The notes under the pieces: model-generated
What the model saw: the letters and a program-made list of their open reading frames with translations, nothing else
The model's database searches: none
Told to the model about the DNA's origin: nothing
Position numbers and translations under genes: made by a program
Shown: positions 33,226-41,742 of the stretch, piece after piece
Position numbering within the stretch: position 1 is the stretch's first letter
Layout of the letters: the number at the start of each line of letters is the position of its first letter
Assembly: GCA_902825985.1 (NCBI GenBank)
Contig: CADEDC010000001.1
Location: 22,398 to 73,066 of the forward strand
Source: an uncultured Acidobacteriota bacterium
GTDB lineage: Bacteria; Acidobacteriota; Vicinamibacteria; Vicinamibacterales; CAVVIG01
Direction of reading: 5' to 3'
DNA length: 50,669 nt

Positions 33226-34311
33226 TCAGTCCTTGACGACGATCCGCACCGCCGCGTAGGCCGGTGCCGGCGAGTCCGGCGCGAGGAACAGCCATTTCAG
33301 CAGATCGCGATAGAACCCGAACAACGGAACGGTGGCGGCGATCTGGTTGCGCAGGTCCTCACGTTTGGCCTTGAAGCCGGCGTGGCTCTCCTTCGTCAGC
33401 CGCTCGCGCTCCTGGAGGTAGTTGCCCAGCGGCTGCACCTGCACTTCGATCATGGTGTCCCACCACTGGAACACCGACTTCACCGCCTGCCAGCCGGACG
33501 CCTTCAAGCCGCGCCGCGCGTCGAGGTAGTCCTTGACCTCGAGGCACTGCATGCCGCGCGTCGACGGTTGCGCCGGCACCTTGTGGCGCGCCAAGTGCTC
33601 GGTCGTCCACTCGAGCGCGAGCAGCGACTGGTGCAGCGCCCGGACCGCCGCCGTGTCGCCGACGACGAACTTGACGCCGAAGACATCCTTCACGAACCGG
33701 TTCAGATGGCGCAACTGCTTGTCCATCTGGACGAGGCGATCGAGGCCGAAGATGGTGTCGACCACCTTGTTCCAGATCTGTTCCTCGGCCTTGATCCGGC
33801 TGACCATTTTGTAGATCCGCCAGTCGTTGATCGCCTCCGGCTGGTACTCGACGACGTTGGCGACCAGCGTGGCGCGGCTCCAGCGCTGGCCGTCGAAGTA
33901 GCGAAAGCGCTGGACCTGGCGATTGCCGAGATCGAGGTCGGTGTGCGAGTAGAGGTCGCCGGCCGTGATGTCCTGCACCACGGTGAAGCGTTCCTTGGTC
34001 GTCACCGCGCTGCCGATCGCGACGCTCTGCAGGGCGTAGCGCCCGTCGAGAAACGTCTCGCCGGCGAGCTCGCAGAACCGGTGCAGGCGCGTCTCGCCCT
34101 GGCGGATCATGCGGGCGAACGCGCTGCGCACCTTCTGTAGCCGCGAACGGCTGAACGTGAAGGTGTGACGGGTATGCGGCGCGGCGTCGATCCGGCGGCG
34201 CATCTCGTCGAGATAGACCACGAGATCGTTGACCAGCGGTTCGTCGGCGACGAGCCAGAGCGGCGAGGCGGTTCCGTGATCCCGCGTGGAGAGAGCGTGG
34301 GTCCAGCGCAC
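33226..34311 (-). CDS. Divergent RelA/SpoT-like nucleotidyltransferase-domain protein
   Basis: The product is 361 aa from a GTG. Residues 170-320 line up with (p)ppGpp synthetase domains. 'SRIKAEEQIWNK' matches the R-x-K-x3-S-I-x2-K block (R172, K174, K182). 'KDVFGVKFVV' matches 'D-[LI]-x-G-[IV]-R' (D209, with K214 for Arg). 'DYLDARRGLKASGWQ' matches 'DYI..PK.NGYQ' with Trp for Tyr. 'IEVQVQP' matches 'EIQIRT' (E289, Q291). 'KESHAGFKAK' matches the final 'EH..YK'. The catalytic Asp and Glu are therefore present, although the SLHT His is Lys278. The first 160 residues resemble nothing I recognise, and the protein is longer than typical small alarmone synthetases. It may make an alarmone or another pyrophosphorylated product, or be a toxin-like synthetase. 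Confidence 0.6.
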   Translation of the reverse strand: MRWTHALSTRDHGTASPLWLVADEPLVNDLVVYLDEMRRRIDAAPHTRHTFTFSRSRLQKVRSAFARMIRQGETRLHRFCELAGETFLDGRYALQSVAIGSAVTTKERFTVVQDITAGDLYSHTDLDLGNRQVQRFRYFDGQRWSRATLVANVVEYQPEAINDWRIYKMVSRIKAEEQIWNKVVDTIFGLDRLVQMDKQLRHLNRFVKDVFGVKFVVGDTAAVRALHQSLLALEWTTEHLARHKVPAQPSTRGMQCLEVKDYLDARRGLKASGWQAVKSVFQWWDTMIEVQVQPLGNYLQERERLTKESHAGFKAKREDLRNQIAATVPLFGFYRDLLKWLFLAPDSPAPAYAAVRIVVKD

Positions 34312-34526
34312 GATGACTGACGGTCAGCAAGAAGCAGGCCCGGGTCTGCGGCCGGAAGGCCGATGGAAAGCGCCAGAAAACCGCCGATCCCGCGGCGTCG
34401 AGGCCGGTGCCGGTGGCGACATAGTTGTCGGGAATGCCCGATCGGGGCCGCACGATTGTCGCTTTGGTCGGACGACTGGGGCATTCGGCCTCCGCCCGGC
34501 CGTACCCGGGCCGCCGTCAGCAACGG

Positions 34527-35492
34527 TCAGGGCCCGCCCGGATCCCGATCGGGTGCCGCGGTCGCCGGCGTGGCCGGACGCCAGGAATCGCGATGCGCCA
34601 CGTAGCCGCTGCGCGCCCGGACCTTGTAGTCGCCGCCCTTCACGCGGACGCGCAGGCTGTGGAACCGGCCGTCGGCGCCGTGCGGCGACGCGTAGCCGAG
34701 CAGGTACTGGTGACTCAGTTCGTTCGCGATCGCCGCCGTCGCCTCGTGCAGTTCGCCGATCGTCTCGACGACGATGGTGCGGCCGCCGCTCTGATCGGTG
34801 ATCTCCCGCAGCGCCTGGGGGTTGACGCGGGTGTTGATCGCGCGCCTGGCACCGGCATCGATCGCGATGGCGTAGACGAAGGCGTCCGAGCGCAGCAGCG
34901 CCGTCCGCACCTCGCGCGGCGAGGCATCCGACGCGGTGTCGGCGCCATCCGAGACGACGACGATGGCGGCGCGCTGGCGATGGCGCCGCTCCATGAGCGG
35001 CAAGCCGGCGATCACGGCGTCGTAGGCCGCCGTCGCCCCGGACGGCTTGATGCCGTCGAGCGCCCGGCGCACCTCGGACGGATCGGCCGTCCAGTCGGTG
35101 AGCAGGTGCGGTGCGTGATTGAACGCGAGGATGAAGTACTCGTCGTCGTCGTCCAGCAGGTCGAAGAGGAAGCGGTCGACGGCGGTGCGCGCCTCCTCGA
35201 GCCGGACCCCGAACATGCTGTCGCTGGTGTCCAGCAGCAGTCCGAGACCGATCGGCACCCGTTCGCCGACGAACTGGGTGATGACCTGCGGCTCACCGTC
35301 TTCGAAGATGGTGAAATCGTCGCGCGTCAGACCGGTGACGAGCTGGCCGGTGGCATCGACGACCGTGACGTTCACGCTGGTCAGATCGACGCCGGTGCGG
35401 AAGCGCGGTCGTTGCGGAAAACGGACGTCCTGCGCGGCGAGCAGCGTACTCGCGAGCACGACGCCGATGAGCGCACGGACGAGGCCGGTCAC
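34527..35492 (-). CDS. VWFA-related exported protein of acidobacterial type
   Basis: The product is 321 aa. GTG start with GGAGG 4 bases upstream, and a short signal peptide ending at Ala-Ala-Gln (about residue 21). A beta-rich N-terminal segment ('VNVTVVDATGQLVTGLTRDD', 'FTIFEDGEPQ') precedes the von Willebrand A domain, whose MIDAS motif D-T-S-D-S is intact ('LLLDTSDSM'), with 'SGATAAYDAV' and 'VVVSDGADTAS' as the further metal-binding loops. The C-terminal 'YLLGYASPHGADGRFHSLRV...SGYVAH' pattern is the hallmark of the VWFA-related family that is multiplied in Acidobacteriota. Function unknown; probably mediates adhesion or assembly in the periplasm. Nine bases after the M16 peptidase stop, so likely co-transcribed. 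Confidence 0.88.
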   Translation of the reverse strand: MTGLVRALIGVVLASTLLAAQDVRFPQRPRFRTGVDLTSVNVTVVDATGQLVTGLTRDDFTIFEDGEPQVITQFVGERVPIGLGLLLDTSDSMFGVRLEEARTAVDRFLFDLLDDDDEYFILAFNHAPHLLTDWTADPSEVRRALDGIKPSGATAAYDAVIAGLPLMERRHRQRAAIVVVSDGADTASDASPREVRTALLRSDAFVYAIAIDAGARRAINTRVNPQALREITDQSGGRTIVVETIGELHEATAAIANELSHQYLLGYASPHGADGRFHSLRVRVKGGDYKVRARSGYVAHRDSWRPATPATAAPDRDPGGP

Positions 35493-35501
35493 GCGCCTCC
35501 G

Positions 35502-38363
35502 TTACGGTGACGGCGGGGCCGGCATCAGCGTGACCACCGTGAAGCGATCGAGCGGCAGATACGCGCGGAAGGCGTCCTGCAGGGCGGCCGGCGTCACCGC
35601 GGCAATCCTGGCCGAGCGCGTGAGGATGTCGCCGGGCTCGCCGCCGAGCAGGTGAATCGACTGCAGCCGGCGCAGCCAGTAGCCATTCTGCCGCAACGAG
35701 GTTTCGTAGCCGCGCCGCGCCGCTTCCCTCGCCCGGCTCGTCAGATCCGCCGAGGGCCCCTCCTGCTGCAGCCGTTTCACTTCGGCCAGGACCCGTTCGG
35801 TCATCGCCTGGATATTCTCGGGAGCGGCGCCGAAGCTGACCTGAATGTGGCCGCCGCCGCGCTGCGGCAGCGACTGCGACAGGCCGACGGAGACAGTGTA
35901 GGTCTGGCCGAGTTCCTCGCGCAGCATGTCGCGCAGCGCCGTCTCGAGCACCGTCGTGGCGGCCCCGACCCGCTCCTGCTCGTTCGGGTCGGACGGCGGA
36001 TCGGCGAAGAAGCTGATCACCGTCTGGCTGCGCGGCTCCTGGCCCTTCGCGACCGTCGCGCGCTCGACGCGCCCGGGAAACGCGATCCCGAGGTCCTTGA
36101 ACGCAGCCGTGCGGCTACCCGTGGATGGCAGGCCGCCGACGTATCGGGCGAGCAGTGGCACCGCCGTCTCCACCGAGAAACTGCCGACCAGGAAGACGGT
36201 GAAATCGGCGGCATTGCTGAAGCGCGCCTTGTAGAACGAGAGCATCGTGGCGCGGTCGATGGCGGCAACCGCGTCGGCGGTCAGCGGCTGCGACGTGTAG
36301 TGGTTCGACGTGTTGAGCTGCTCGATCGTCTCGCCGAACACTTCGCCGGGACTGCGGCCGCGATTGGCCACCATCGCCGCCAGCTGACGTTGCAGCAGCG
36401 AGAACGCCTGCGGGTCGTCGCCGGGCGCCGTGAAGTGGATGTACAGCAGCTGCAGCGCCGTTTCGAGTTCGTCGGGCGGTGCCGACCCGCTGAAGCCGTG
36501 GGTCGAGAGCGCCACGAACGGCGACGCGTTGGCCCGCGAGCCGGCGAGCAGCTTCTCGATGCTGGTCGCCTTGATGCCGCCGGCCCCCGACAGGTCGACG
36601 TAGGCGGTGGCGAGCGATGCCTCGAGGTAGTCGGCCGGCTCGGCGAGAGATGTCCCGCCGGGCGCGTACATCGACAGCAGCACCTGATCGTTCTTGAAGT
36701 CGGTCGGCTTCAGCCAGGCCTCGACGCCGTTGCTGAAGCGGACGACGGTGACGCCGATGTCCGGGAGGTGGCGTCGCGACGTGATCGTGGCTGGCGGCGG
36801 CGTGCGGGCCAGCAGCGACGTCGCGCCCCCCTCGTCGGTCCAGGCGGTGACCGGCGCCGCCTCGGCCGTCCGCAGCGCCAGCCGCAGCTCCGCCGCGGTC
36901 GGCGGCTGGCTGCCGGGCTTCTCCGGTGCGGTCGCCATGATCACCCGGCTCGCCGGCGCCAGTCGCGTCCGGAAGCGGGCGGTCACCTCGTCCAGACCGA
37001 TGGCCGGCATCACCTGCCTGACCAGCGTGTACTCGTAGTCGATGCCGGGGCTCGGCTCGCCGTGGAGGAAATGGGCTACGTACTCGCCTGCGAACGAGCC
37101 GCTCTCGGTCTTCGTGCGTTCGTTGAAGGCGCGCTCGAACGACGACAGGATGGAGCGCTTGGCGCGATCGAGCTCCGCCGCCGTGAACCCGAACTGCTCG
37201 GCGCGTCGCGCCTCGGTGACCACCGCAGTGAGACCGGCGGCGAGGCCGCCTTCGGGCACCCGCGCGCTCAGGGAGTACGTCTCGATCGCCGGCGTGAGCG
37301 CACTGCCGCCGATGCCGGCGTTGAGGAACGGCGCATCGGGCCGCCGGGTGAGCTCGCCGAAGCGTTCGTTCATGATGCGATCGCCGAGCCGATCGACGAT
37401 GGCGCGACGGTAGTCGCCGACCAGGCGATCGGGCTCGGCGCGCCGCTTCGTCACCAGCTGCACCGATGATTGCGTCACCTCGGGGTCGGTGATCACGGCC
37501 ACCTCCGCGGCGTTGGTCAGCGGCACCGTCGCATCGCCGCGACTCTGCTCGGCGGCACGCGCCGTCAGCGGACCGAACGACGCCCGGATGACCTCTTCGA
37601 TCCGCGCCGGATCGATGTCGCCGACCAGGATGACGGCCATGCGATCGGGGCGATAGAACGCGTCGTAGAACGCACGCAGGCGCGCCGCCGGTGCGCTGCG
37701 CAGAATCTCCGGCTTGCCGATCGGCAGGCGCTCGGCGTAACGCGAGCGGTTGAACAGCACCGGCACCTGCTTGTCGCGGACGCGCGAGCCGGCACCCAGG
37801 CGGCCGCGCCACTCCTCGATGACGACGCCGCGTTCGCGGTCGACCTGGTCCGGATCCAGCGTGAGGCCGCCGGCGAAGTCGGCGAGCGCCTCGATGCCGC
37901 GGGTGACCAGCTCGCCCGAATCGGTCGGCAGCTCGAACATGTACACCGTCTCTTCGAAGCTGGTGTAGGCATTGACGTGCGGCCCCAGGCGCGCTCCGGC
38001 GGTCTCGAAGTACGACACGAGCTCGCCCGGCTTGAAATGGGCGCTGCCGTTGAACGCCATGTGCTCGAGGAAGTGCGCCAGCCCCTGCTGATCGTCGGCC
38101 TCGTCGAGCGAACCGGCCTTCACGACGAGGCGAAGCGCGACCCGCCCGGCCGGCTGGTCGTTCTTGCGGATCATGAAGGTCACCCCGTTCGCCAGCGTGC
38201 CGGTCCGGACCGCCGTATCGAAAGGAATGACTTCTGCGAGCGGCAGCGTGCGAGGCGCCTGTGCGCCGGCGGGGAGCGGGAGGAATGCGGCCGCGGCGGC
38301 CACGCCGCACAACAGCAGCGCCGGAACGACGCGAGCGAGCCGACGGGCGCGAAGAACAGGCAT
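35502..38363 (-). CDS. Periplasmic M16-family zinc peptidase, two-unit form
   Basis: The product is 953 aa with a signal peptide (about 1-35). The first half contains the inverted zinc motif H97-F-L-E100-H101 and the downstream 'ERGVVIEEW' Glu ligand, preceded by 'LANGVTFMIRKNDQPAGRV', the usual M16 start. The second half (about 520-950) repeats the fold without a zinc motif: 'FSNGVEAWLKPTDFKNDQVL' and 'VFLVGSF' are landmarks. This is the pitrilysin/PqqL-like layout in which two halves enclose the peptide. A TATAAT box lies six bases before the ATG, so the mRNA is probably leaderless. It would degrade peptides in the periplasm. Confidence 0.92.
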   Translation of the reverse strand: MPVLRARRLARVVPALLLCGVAAAAAFLPLPAGAQAPRTLPLAEVIPFDTAVRTGTLANGVTFMIRKNDQPAGRVALRLVVKAGSLDEADDQQGLAHFLEHMAFNGSAHFKPGELVSYFETAGARLGPHVNAYTSFEETVYMFELPTDSGELVTRGIEALADFAGGLTLDPDQVDRERGVVIEEWRGRLGAGSRVRDKQVPVLFNRSRYAERLPIGKPEILRSAPAARLRAFYDAFYRPDRMAVILVGDIDPARIEEVIRASFGPLTARAAEQSRGDATVPLTNAAEVAVITDPEVTQSSVQLVTKRRAEPDRLVGDYRRAIVDRLGDRIMNERFGELTRRPDAPFLNAGIGGSALTPAIETYSLSARVPEGGLAAGLTAVVTEARRAEQFGFTAAELDRAKRSILSSFERAFNERTKTESGSFAGEYVAHFLHGEPSPGIDYEYTLVRQVMPAIGLDEVTARFRTRLAPASRVIMATAPEKPGSQPPTAAELRLALRTAEAAPVTAWTDEGGATSLLARTPPPATITSRRHLPDIGVTVVRFSNGVEAWLKPTDFKNDQVLLSMYAPGGTSLAEPADYLEASLATAYVDLSGAGGIKATSIEKLLAGSRANASPFVALSTHGFSGSAPPDELETALQLLYIHFTAPGDDPQAFSLLQRQLAAMVANRGRSPGEVFGETIEQLNTSNHYTSQPLTADAVAAIDRATMLSFYKARFSNAADFTVFLVGSFSVETAVPLLARYVGGLPSTGSRTAAFKDLGIAFPGRVERATVAKGQEPRSQTVISFFADPPSDPNEQERVGAATTVLETALRDMLREELGQTYTVSVGLSQSLPQRGGGHIQVSFGAAPENIQAMTERVLAEVKRLQQEGPSADLTSRAREAARRGYETSLRQNGYWLRRLQSIHLLGGEPGDILTRSARIAAVTPAALQDAFRAYLPLDRFTVVTLMPAPPSP

Positions 38364-38369
38364 GGGCGA

Positions 38370-38375
38370 ATTATA
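38370..38375 (-). promoter_or_regulatory. Consensus -10 box six bases before the M16 ATG
   Basis: On the minus strand a perfect TATAAT is followed by TCGCCC and then the ATG at 38363. Transcription would start at the ATG itself. No good -35 is seen 16-18 bp upstream. Confidence 0.55.
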
Positions 38376-38467
38376 CGGGCCGCCGGCGGGCGCACGAGCG
38401 AATCCGGCAGGCCGTCCGGAGTGGCCGTTGCGCCACCCCGGACCGCTCCGCGCCGCCGCCGGTCGTG

Positions 38468-39331
38468 CTACTCGCGGGAGAGCACGACGTTGACCGGTTC
38501 GGTTTCACCGCCGCGGACCTCGACGTCGAGCGCGACGCTCCGGTAGCCGGCTTTCTGCACTTCGATGTGATGCGGCCCTTCGGTGAGCTGGACGATCAGG
38601 CGATCGTCGGCATCGCCGCCGGCCCAGCGCTCGCCGTCGACGTAGATATCGGCGCCGCCGGGCTGCACCCTGATCGATATCGTGCCGTTGCGGCTCGCCG
38701 GCACCGATGAGCGCCGGGCACCGGGCGTGCCTCGGGCGCCGGCACCGCGGGGCGGCGGCGGCGCCAGCTGATCGGCCGGTGGACCGGGGGGCACGGCGTC
38801 GGCCTGGCCGGGCGGCGGTGGCGGCGGAGTCGGCGCCGCCTCCTCCGCTTCTCCGGACGCCAGCCTGTCGAGATCGTGGGTCAGCCTGCGCGAGCTGTTC
38901 GGGCTGAGGTACAGCCGCTCACGGATGCTCTTGTAGCCGGGCTTGTGAATGACGATCTCATGCTGGCCCGGCATGACGCGAAGGCGCTGGAAGGCGCCAT
39001 CGAACTGATCGACGTCACCGGCGAAGTAGCCGTCGACGTACACCTGCGCGTCGCGCGGCTCGACGTCGATGCGCAGACTGGCCTCGTTGGTGAAGCGATA
39101 GCCGCCGTACGGGTATCCCCAACCCCACGGGCCGCCCCAACCCCACGGGCCGCCGAACCACGGGTCGTAGAAGAACGGGCTGTAGAGCGGCCCGGCGAAT
39201 GCCGGCCGCGCCACGATCACGCGTCCGCCGCCGCGGCCACGCCCCTGAGCGCTGGCATCGACAGGCCAGCTGACCGCCGTCATGGCGACCAGCGCGAAGA
39301 ACAGTGAGGCGAGCAAGGCTTTGCGTTGCAC
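38468..39331 (-). CDS. Exported protein with two PEGA domains and a Gly-Trp-rich segment
   Basis: The product is 287 aa from the GTG at 39331, which has GGGAG nine bases upstream; an open frame continues further upstream but looks non-coding. The signal peptide ends at 'VDASAQ'. A Gly/Arg-rich stretch and a 'GGPWGWGGPWGWGYPYGGY' segment follow. Two PEGA domains come next, the first near 'VEPRDAQVYVDGYFAGDVDQ' and the second near 'VQPGGADIYVDGERWAGG', separated by a proline- and Ala-rich linker of about 70 residues. PEGA domains are small beta modules of surface or periplasmic proteins. No enzymatic site is present. A cell-envelope structural or binding role is likely. Confidence 0.82.
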   Translation of the reverse strand: MQRKALLASLFFALVAMTAVSWPVDASAQGRGRGGGRVIVARPAFAGPLYSPFFYDPWFGGPWGWGGPWGWGYPYGGYRFTNEASLRIDVEPRDAQVYVDGYFAGDVDQFDGAFQRLRVMPGQHEIVIHKPGYKSIRERLYLSPNSSRRLTHDLDRLASGEAEEAAPTPPPPPPGQADAVPPGPPADQLAPPPPRGAGARGTPGARRSSVPASRNGTISIRVQPGGADIYVDGERWAGGDADDRLIVQLTEGPHHIEVQKAGYRSVALDVEVRGGETEPVNVVLSRE

Positions 39332-39514
39332 GATCGGGCACTCCCGGCAGGTGGCACCGATCCCGGTCGCAACGGATGTGCCAGTGGCGGCTGGCCGATT
39401 TGCTGCGAGAAACCGCGCCGCTCCCGCCGGCGGCCGCGCCGGCGACATCGCGTGGGCACAGCGGTGTCCCACCGAGCGGACGGTGTCGCCGCCGCAGCCG
39501 GCGACGCAGACCGC

Positions 39515-39544
39515 TTGACCAGTGGTCGGCGGTTTCGGCATAGT
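39515..39544 (+). promoter_or_regulatory. Sigma-70-like promoter for transcript A
   Basis: TTGACC (39515-39520), 18-bp spacer, CATAGT (39539-39544). Start of transcription is predicted near 39551. It lies in a 438-base gap between the divergent PEGA and thioredoxin-fold genes. Confidence 0.45.
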
Positions 39545-39550
39545 GAGCCT

Positions 39551-39722
39551 GGGTCCTGCTGATGGTCGAGGCATCCACATCCACCTGCGCCTGTTGTTCC
39601 GGAGCCCAGCGTTCCGGTGCCGGACGTGCTGCGCGCACGAGCAGGTGCTGACGGCCTGACCCGCGGGTCTCGGCCGGCCGCTTCAAGGGCCCGGAGAGCG
39701 CACATGCTTTCCGGGCCTTTTT
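39551..39722 (+). ncRNA. Candidate structured RNA A (small RNA or attenuator leader)
   Basis: A promoter-to-terminator unit of about 170 nt with no credible coding frame. Long-range pairing is readable: GGGT (39551-39554) with ACCC (39659-39662), then CCTGCT (39555-39560) with AGCAGG (39640-39645). Inside is a perfect hairpin CGTGC-TGCGC-GCACG (39625-39639). It ends in a strong intrinsic terminator 47 bases before the thioredoxin-fold lipoprotein ATG. It can be an independent small RNA (a 6S-like fold is conceivable) or a leader that attenuates the downstream gene. A sister unit with almost the same terminator lies at 41743-41909. Confidence 0.5.
39688..39722 (+). terminator. Intrinsic terminator of transcript A
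   Basis: A 12-bp stem with one G-U pair (39688-39699 with 39706-39717) and loop GCACAT, followed by TTTTT. The stem and the trailing TTTTTCGTTT are shared with the terminator at 41876-41909. Confidence 0.85.
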
Positions 39723-39769
39723 CGTTTGTCGGTGTGCCGGGACAGGGCCCGGCCGGGGGGAGACAGCTC

Positions 39770-41014
39770 ATGATCCGATTCGGTCGCATCTCGTCGCCGG
39801 CCGTGCGGTCGGCTGGCGCACTCGTGTTTGGCGCCGCCCTGGCGGCGGCTGCCTGCACCCGACCCCAGCCGTCGCTGGCCGGCGCGTGGCAGGGCACCGT
39901 GGTCGTGAACAAGGTGGACGTCCCGTTCCGCTTCGAGATCGCCGGCGATGATGCCGAGCTGAAGGGCGCCTTCTTCGACGGCGATTTGAAGGTTGCCTCC
40001 ACCAGCGGTCACCGTCAGGGGGATCGCGTCGAGCTCGTGTTCGCCCAGTACGGGTCGACGCTGCGCGCCACGCTCGCCGACGGCCAACTGGAAGGGCAGT
40101 ACGATCGCGGCACGCGCGGGGCCGCGTATCCCTTCCGGGCGACGCGGGCCCAGCCGGCCGCCGTGCCGGCCGCGACGCCGCCGGATATCGCGGGCGAGTG
40201 GCGGATTCCCTTCGACAGCAGCAAGGGCGAGAAGTCGTGGCGGTTCGTCGTCGAACAGGCCGGCAACGAGGTGACCGCGTCGATCCTGCGCATCGACGGC
40301 GACACCGGCGCGCTCACCGGCTCGTTCCGCGACGGGACGTTCGTCCTCAGCCATTTCTCGGGCGCGCGGCCGCTGCTCCTCGAGATCACGCCGGCCGCCG
40401 ACGGCAGCCTGCGGATGGTGCAGAACCGCCAGACCAACATGACGGCCTTCCGTCCGGATGACGCACGGGCCCAGGCGGTGGCGGAGCCGACCGATCCGAT
40501 GGCCCACACCCGGGCCAGGGATCCCGACGCGCGGTTCACGTTCCGGTTCCCTGACATCGATGGCCGGGTCGTCACCGAAGCGGACTTCGACGGCAAGGTG
40601 CTGATGGTCAGCATGACCGGCAGCTGGTGCCCGAACTGTCATGACGAGGCACCGTTCCTGACCGAGCTGTACGCGACCTACCGCGCCCAGGGGCTGGAAA
40701 TCATCGCGTTCGCGTTCGAGGAAGAGGACCAGCTCAAGAACCCGGTCCGGTTGCGCGCCTTCATGAAGAACTTCGGCATCAGCTACCCGGTGCTGATCGT
40801 CGGCCGGCCCGAGCAGCTTGCGGAGAAGGTGCCGCAGGCGGAGAATCTGAACGCGTTTCCGACGACCCTCTTCGTGGGACGCGATGGCCGCATCCGCGCG
40901 ATTCACGCAGGATTCGCCAGTCGTGCCACCGGCGATTTCTTCGCCAAAGGCAAGGAAGAGATGACCGCGATCGTGAAACAGCTGCTCGCCGAGCAGCCGA
41001 CGCGGACGAATTGA
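39770..41014 (+). CDS. Lipoprotein with C-terminal thioredoxin-fold (TlpA/AhpC-TSA-like) domain
   Basis: The product is 414 aa from the ATG at 39770 (GGGGGGAG 7 bases upstream). The lipobox Ala-Ala-Ala-Cys places the lipid on C29. Residues about 35-245 form two copies of a beta-rich domain starting 'LAGAWQGTVVVNKVDVPF' and 'IAGEWRIPFDSSKGEK'. The thioredoxin-like domain follows, with the redox motif W-C287-P-N-C290 and cis-Pro region 'NAFPTTLFVGRDG'. This resembles acidobacterial TlpA-like proteins that reduce periplasmic disulphides. The peroxiredoxin gene begins 31 bases downstream, so the two may form an antioxidant pair even though the second is cytoplasmic. Confidence 0.87.
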   Translation: MIRFGRISSPAVRSAGALVFGAALAAAACTRPQPSLAGAWQGTVVVNKVDVPFRFEIAGDDAELKGAFFDGDLKVASTSGHRQGDRVELVFAQYGSTLRATLADGQLEGQYDRGTRGAAYPFRATRAQPAAVPAATPPDIAGEWRIPFDSSKGEKSWRFVVEQAGNEVTASILRIDGDTGALTGSFRDGTFVLSHFSGARPLLLEITPAADGSLRMVQNRQTNMTAFRPDDARAQAVAEPTDPMAHTRARDPDARFTFRFPDIDGRVVTEADFDGKVLMVSMTGSWCPNCHDEAPFLTELYATYRAQGLEIIAFAFEEEDQLKNPVRLRAFMKNFGISYPVLIVGRPEQLAEKVPQAENLNAFPTTLFVGRDGRIRAIHAGFASRATGDFFAKGKEEMTAIVKQLLAEQPTRTN

Positions 41015-41045
41015 GGCCCGCTCACGGGCGGAAGAGGAGAGTAGT

Positions 41046-41675
41046 GTGGCAATCCGACTAGGCGACGTCGTCCCCAACTTCCAGGCCGAGACCACCGAAG
41101 GTCCCATCGACTTCCACCAGTGGAAGGAGGGGCGCTGGGCGGTGCTGTTCTCGCATCCGCGCGACTTCACCCCGGTGTGCACCACCGAACTGGGTGCCGT
41201 CGCCAAGTTGAAGCCCGAGTTCGAGAAGCGCAACACCAAGGTGATCGGTCTGAGCGTCGATCCGATCAGCTCGCACGGCAAGTGGGCGGAGGATATCCGC
41301 GACGTCACCGGCGCGACCCTGAATTTTCCGCTTATCGGCGATCCGGACAAGACCGTCGCGAATCTCTACGACATGATCCATCCGAACGCCAGCGACACGG
41401 CCACCGTGCGGTCGGTCTTCGTGATCGGGCCGGACAACAAATTGAAGCTGACGCTGACCTACCCGGCCAGCACCGGCCGCAACTTCCTCGAGCTGCTGCG
41501 CGTCATCGACTCGCTCCAGCTGACCTCGAAGCACCAGGTGGCGACTCCGGCCGACTGGCAGCCGGGCGAGGACGTGATCATCGTCCCGGCGGTGTCGGAC
41601 GCGGACGCGCAGACGCGCTTCCCCGGGTTCGTGGCGAAGAAGCCCTATCTGCGGGTGACGCCGCAGCCGAAGTAG
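41046..41675 (+). CDS. 1-Cys peroxiredoxin (Prx6-type)
   Basis: The product is 209 aa, start GTG with GGAG 7 bases upstream. The peroxidatic cysteine is C45 in 'HPRDFTPVCTTELG', with T42 as the usual partner. The C-terminal half 'DWQPGEDVIIVPAVSDADAQ' is the extended arm of Prx6-type enzymes, and no resolving cysteine is seen, as expected for 1-Cys members. It has no signal peptide, so it acts in the cytoplasm on hydroperoxides. It follows the thioredoxin-fold lipoprotein gene by 31 bases and is probably in the same operon. Confidence 0.93.
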   Translation: MAIRLGDVVPNFQAETTEGPIDFHQWKEGRWAVLFSHPRDFTPVCTTELGAVAKLKPEFEKRNTKVIGLSVDPISSHGKWAEDIRDVTGATLNFPLIGDPDKTVANLYDMIHPNASDTATVRSVFVIGPDNKLKLTLTYPASTGRNFLELLRVIDSLQLTSKHQVATPADWQPGEDVIIVPAVSDADAQTRFPGFVAKKPYLRVTPQPK

Positions 41676-41706
41676 GCGGCCGCCGCTGCTCGACAGCACG
41701 CGGAAG

Positions 41707-41736
41707 TTGACACGAACAAAGGATTTCAGCTACAAC
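41707..41736 (+). promoter_or_regulatory. Strong sigma-70-like promoter for transcript B
   Basis: A perfect TTGACA (41707-41712), 18-bp spacer, TACAAC (41731-41736) in the gap after the peroxiredoxin gene. Predicted start near 41743. The box is embedded in TTCAGCTACAAC, the same string as upstream of the cytidylyltransferase-like gene. Confidence 0.6.
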
Positions 41737-41742
41737 TGCCGG

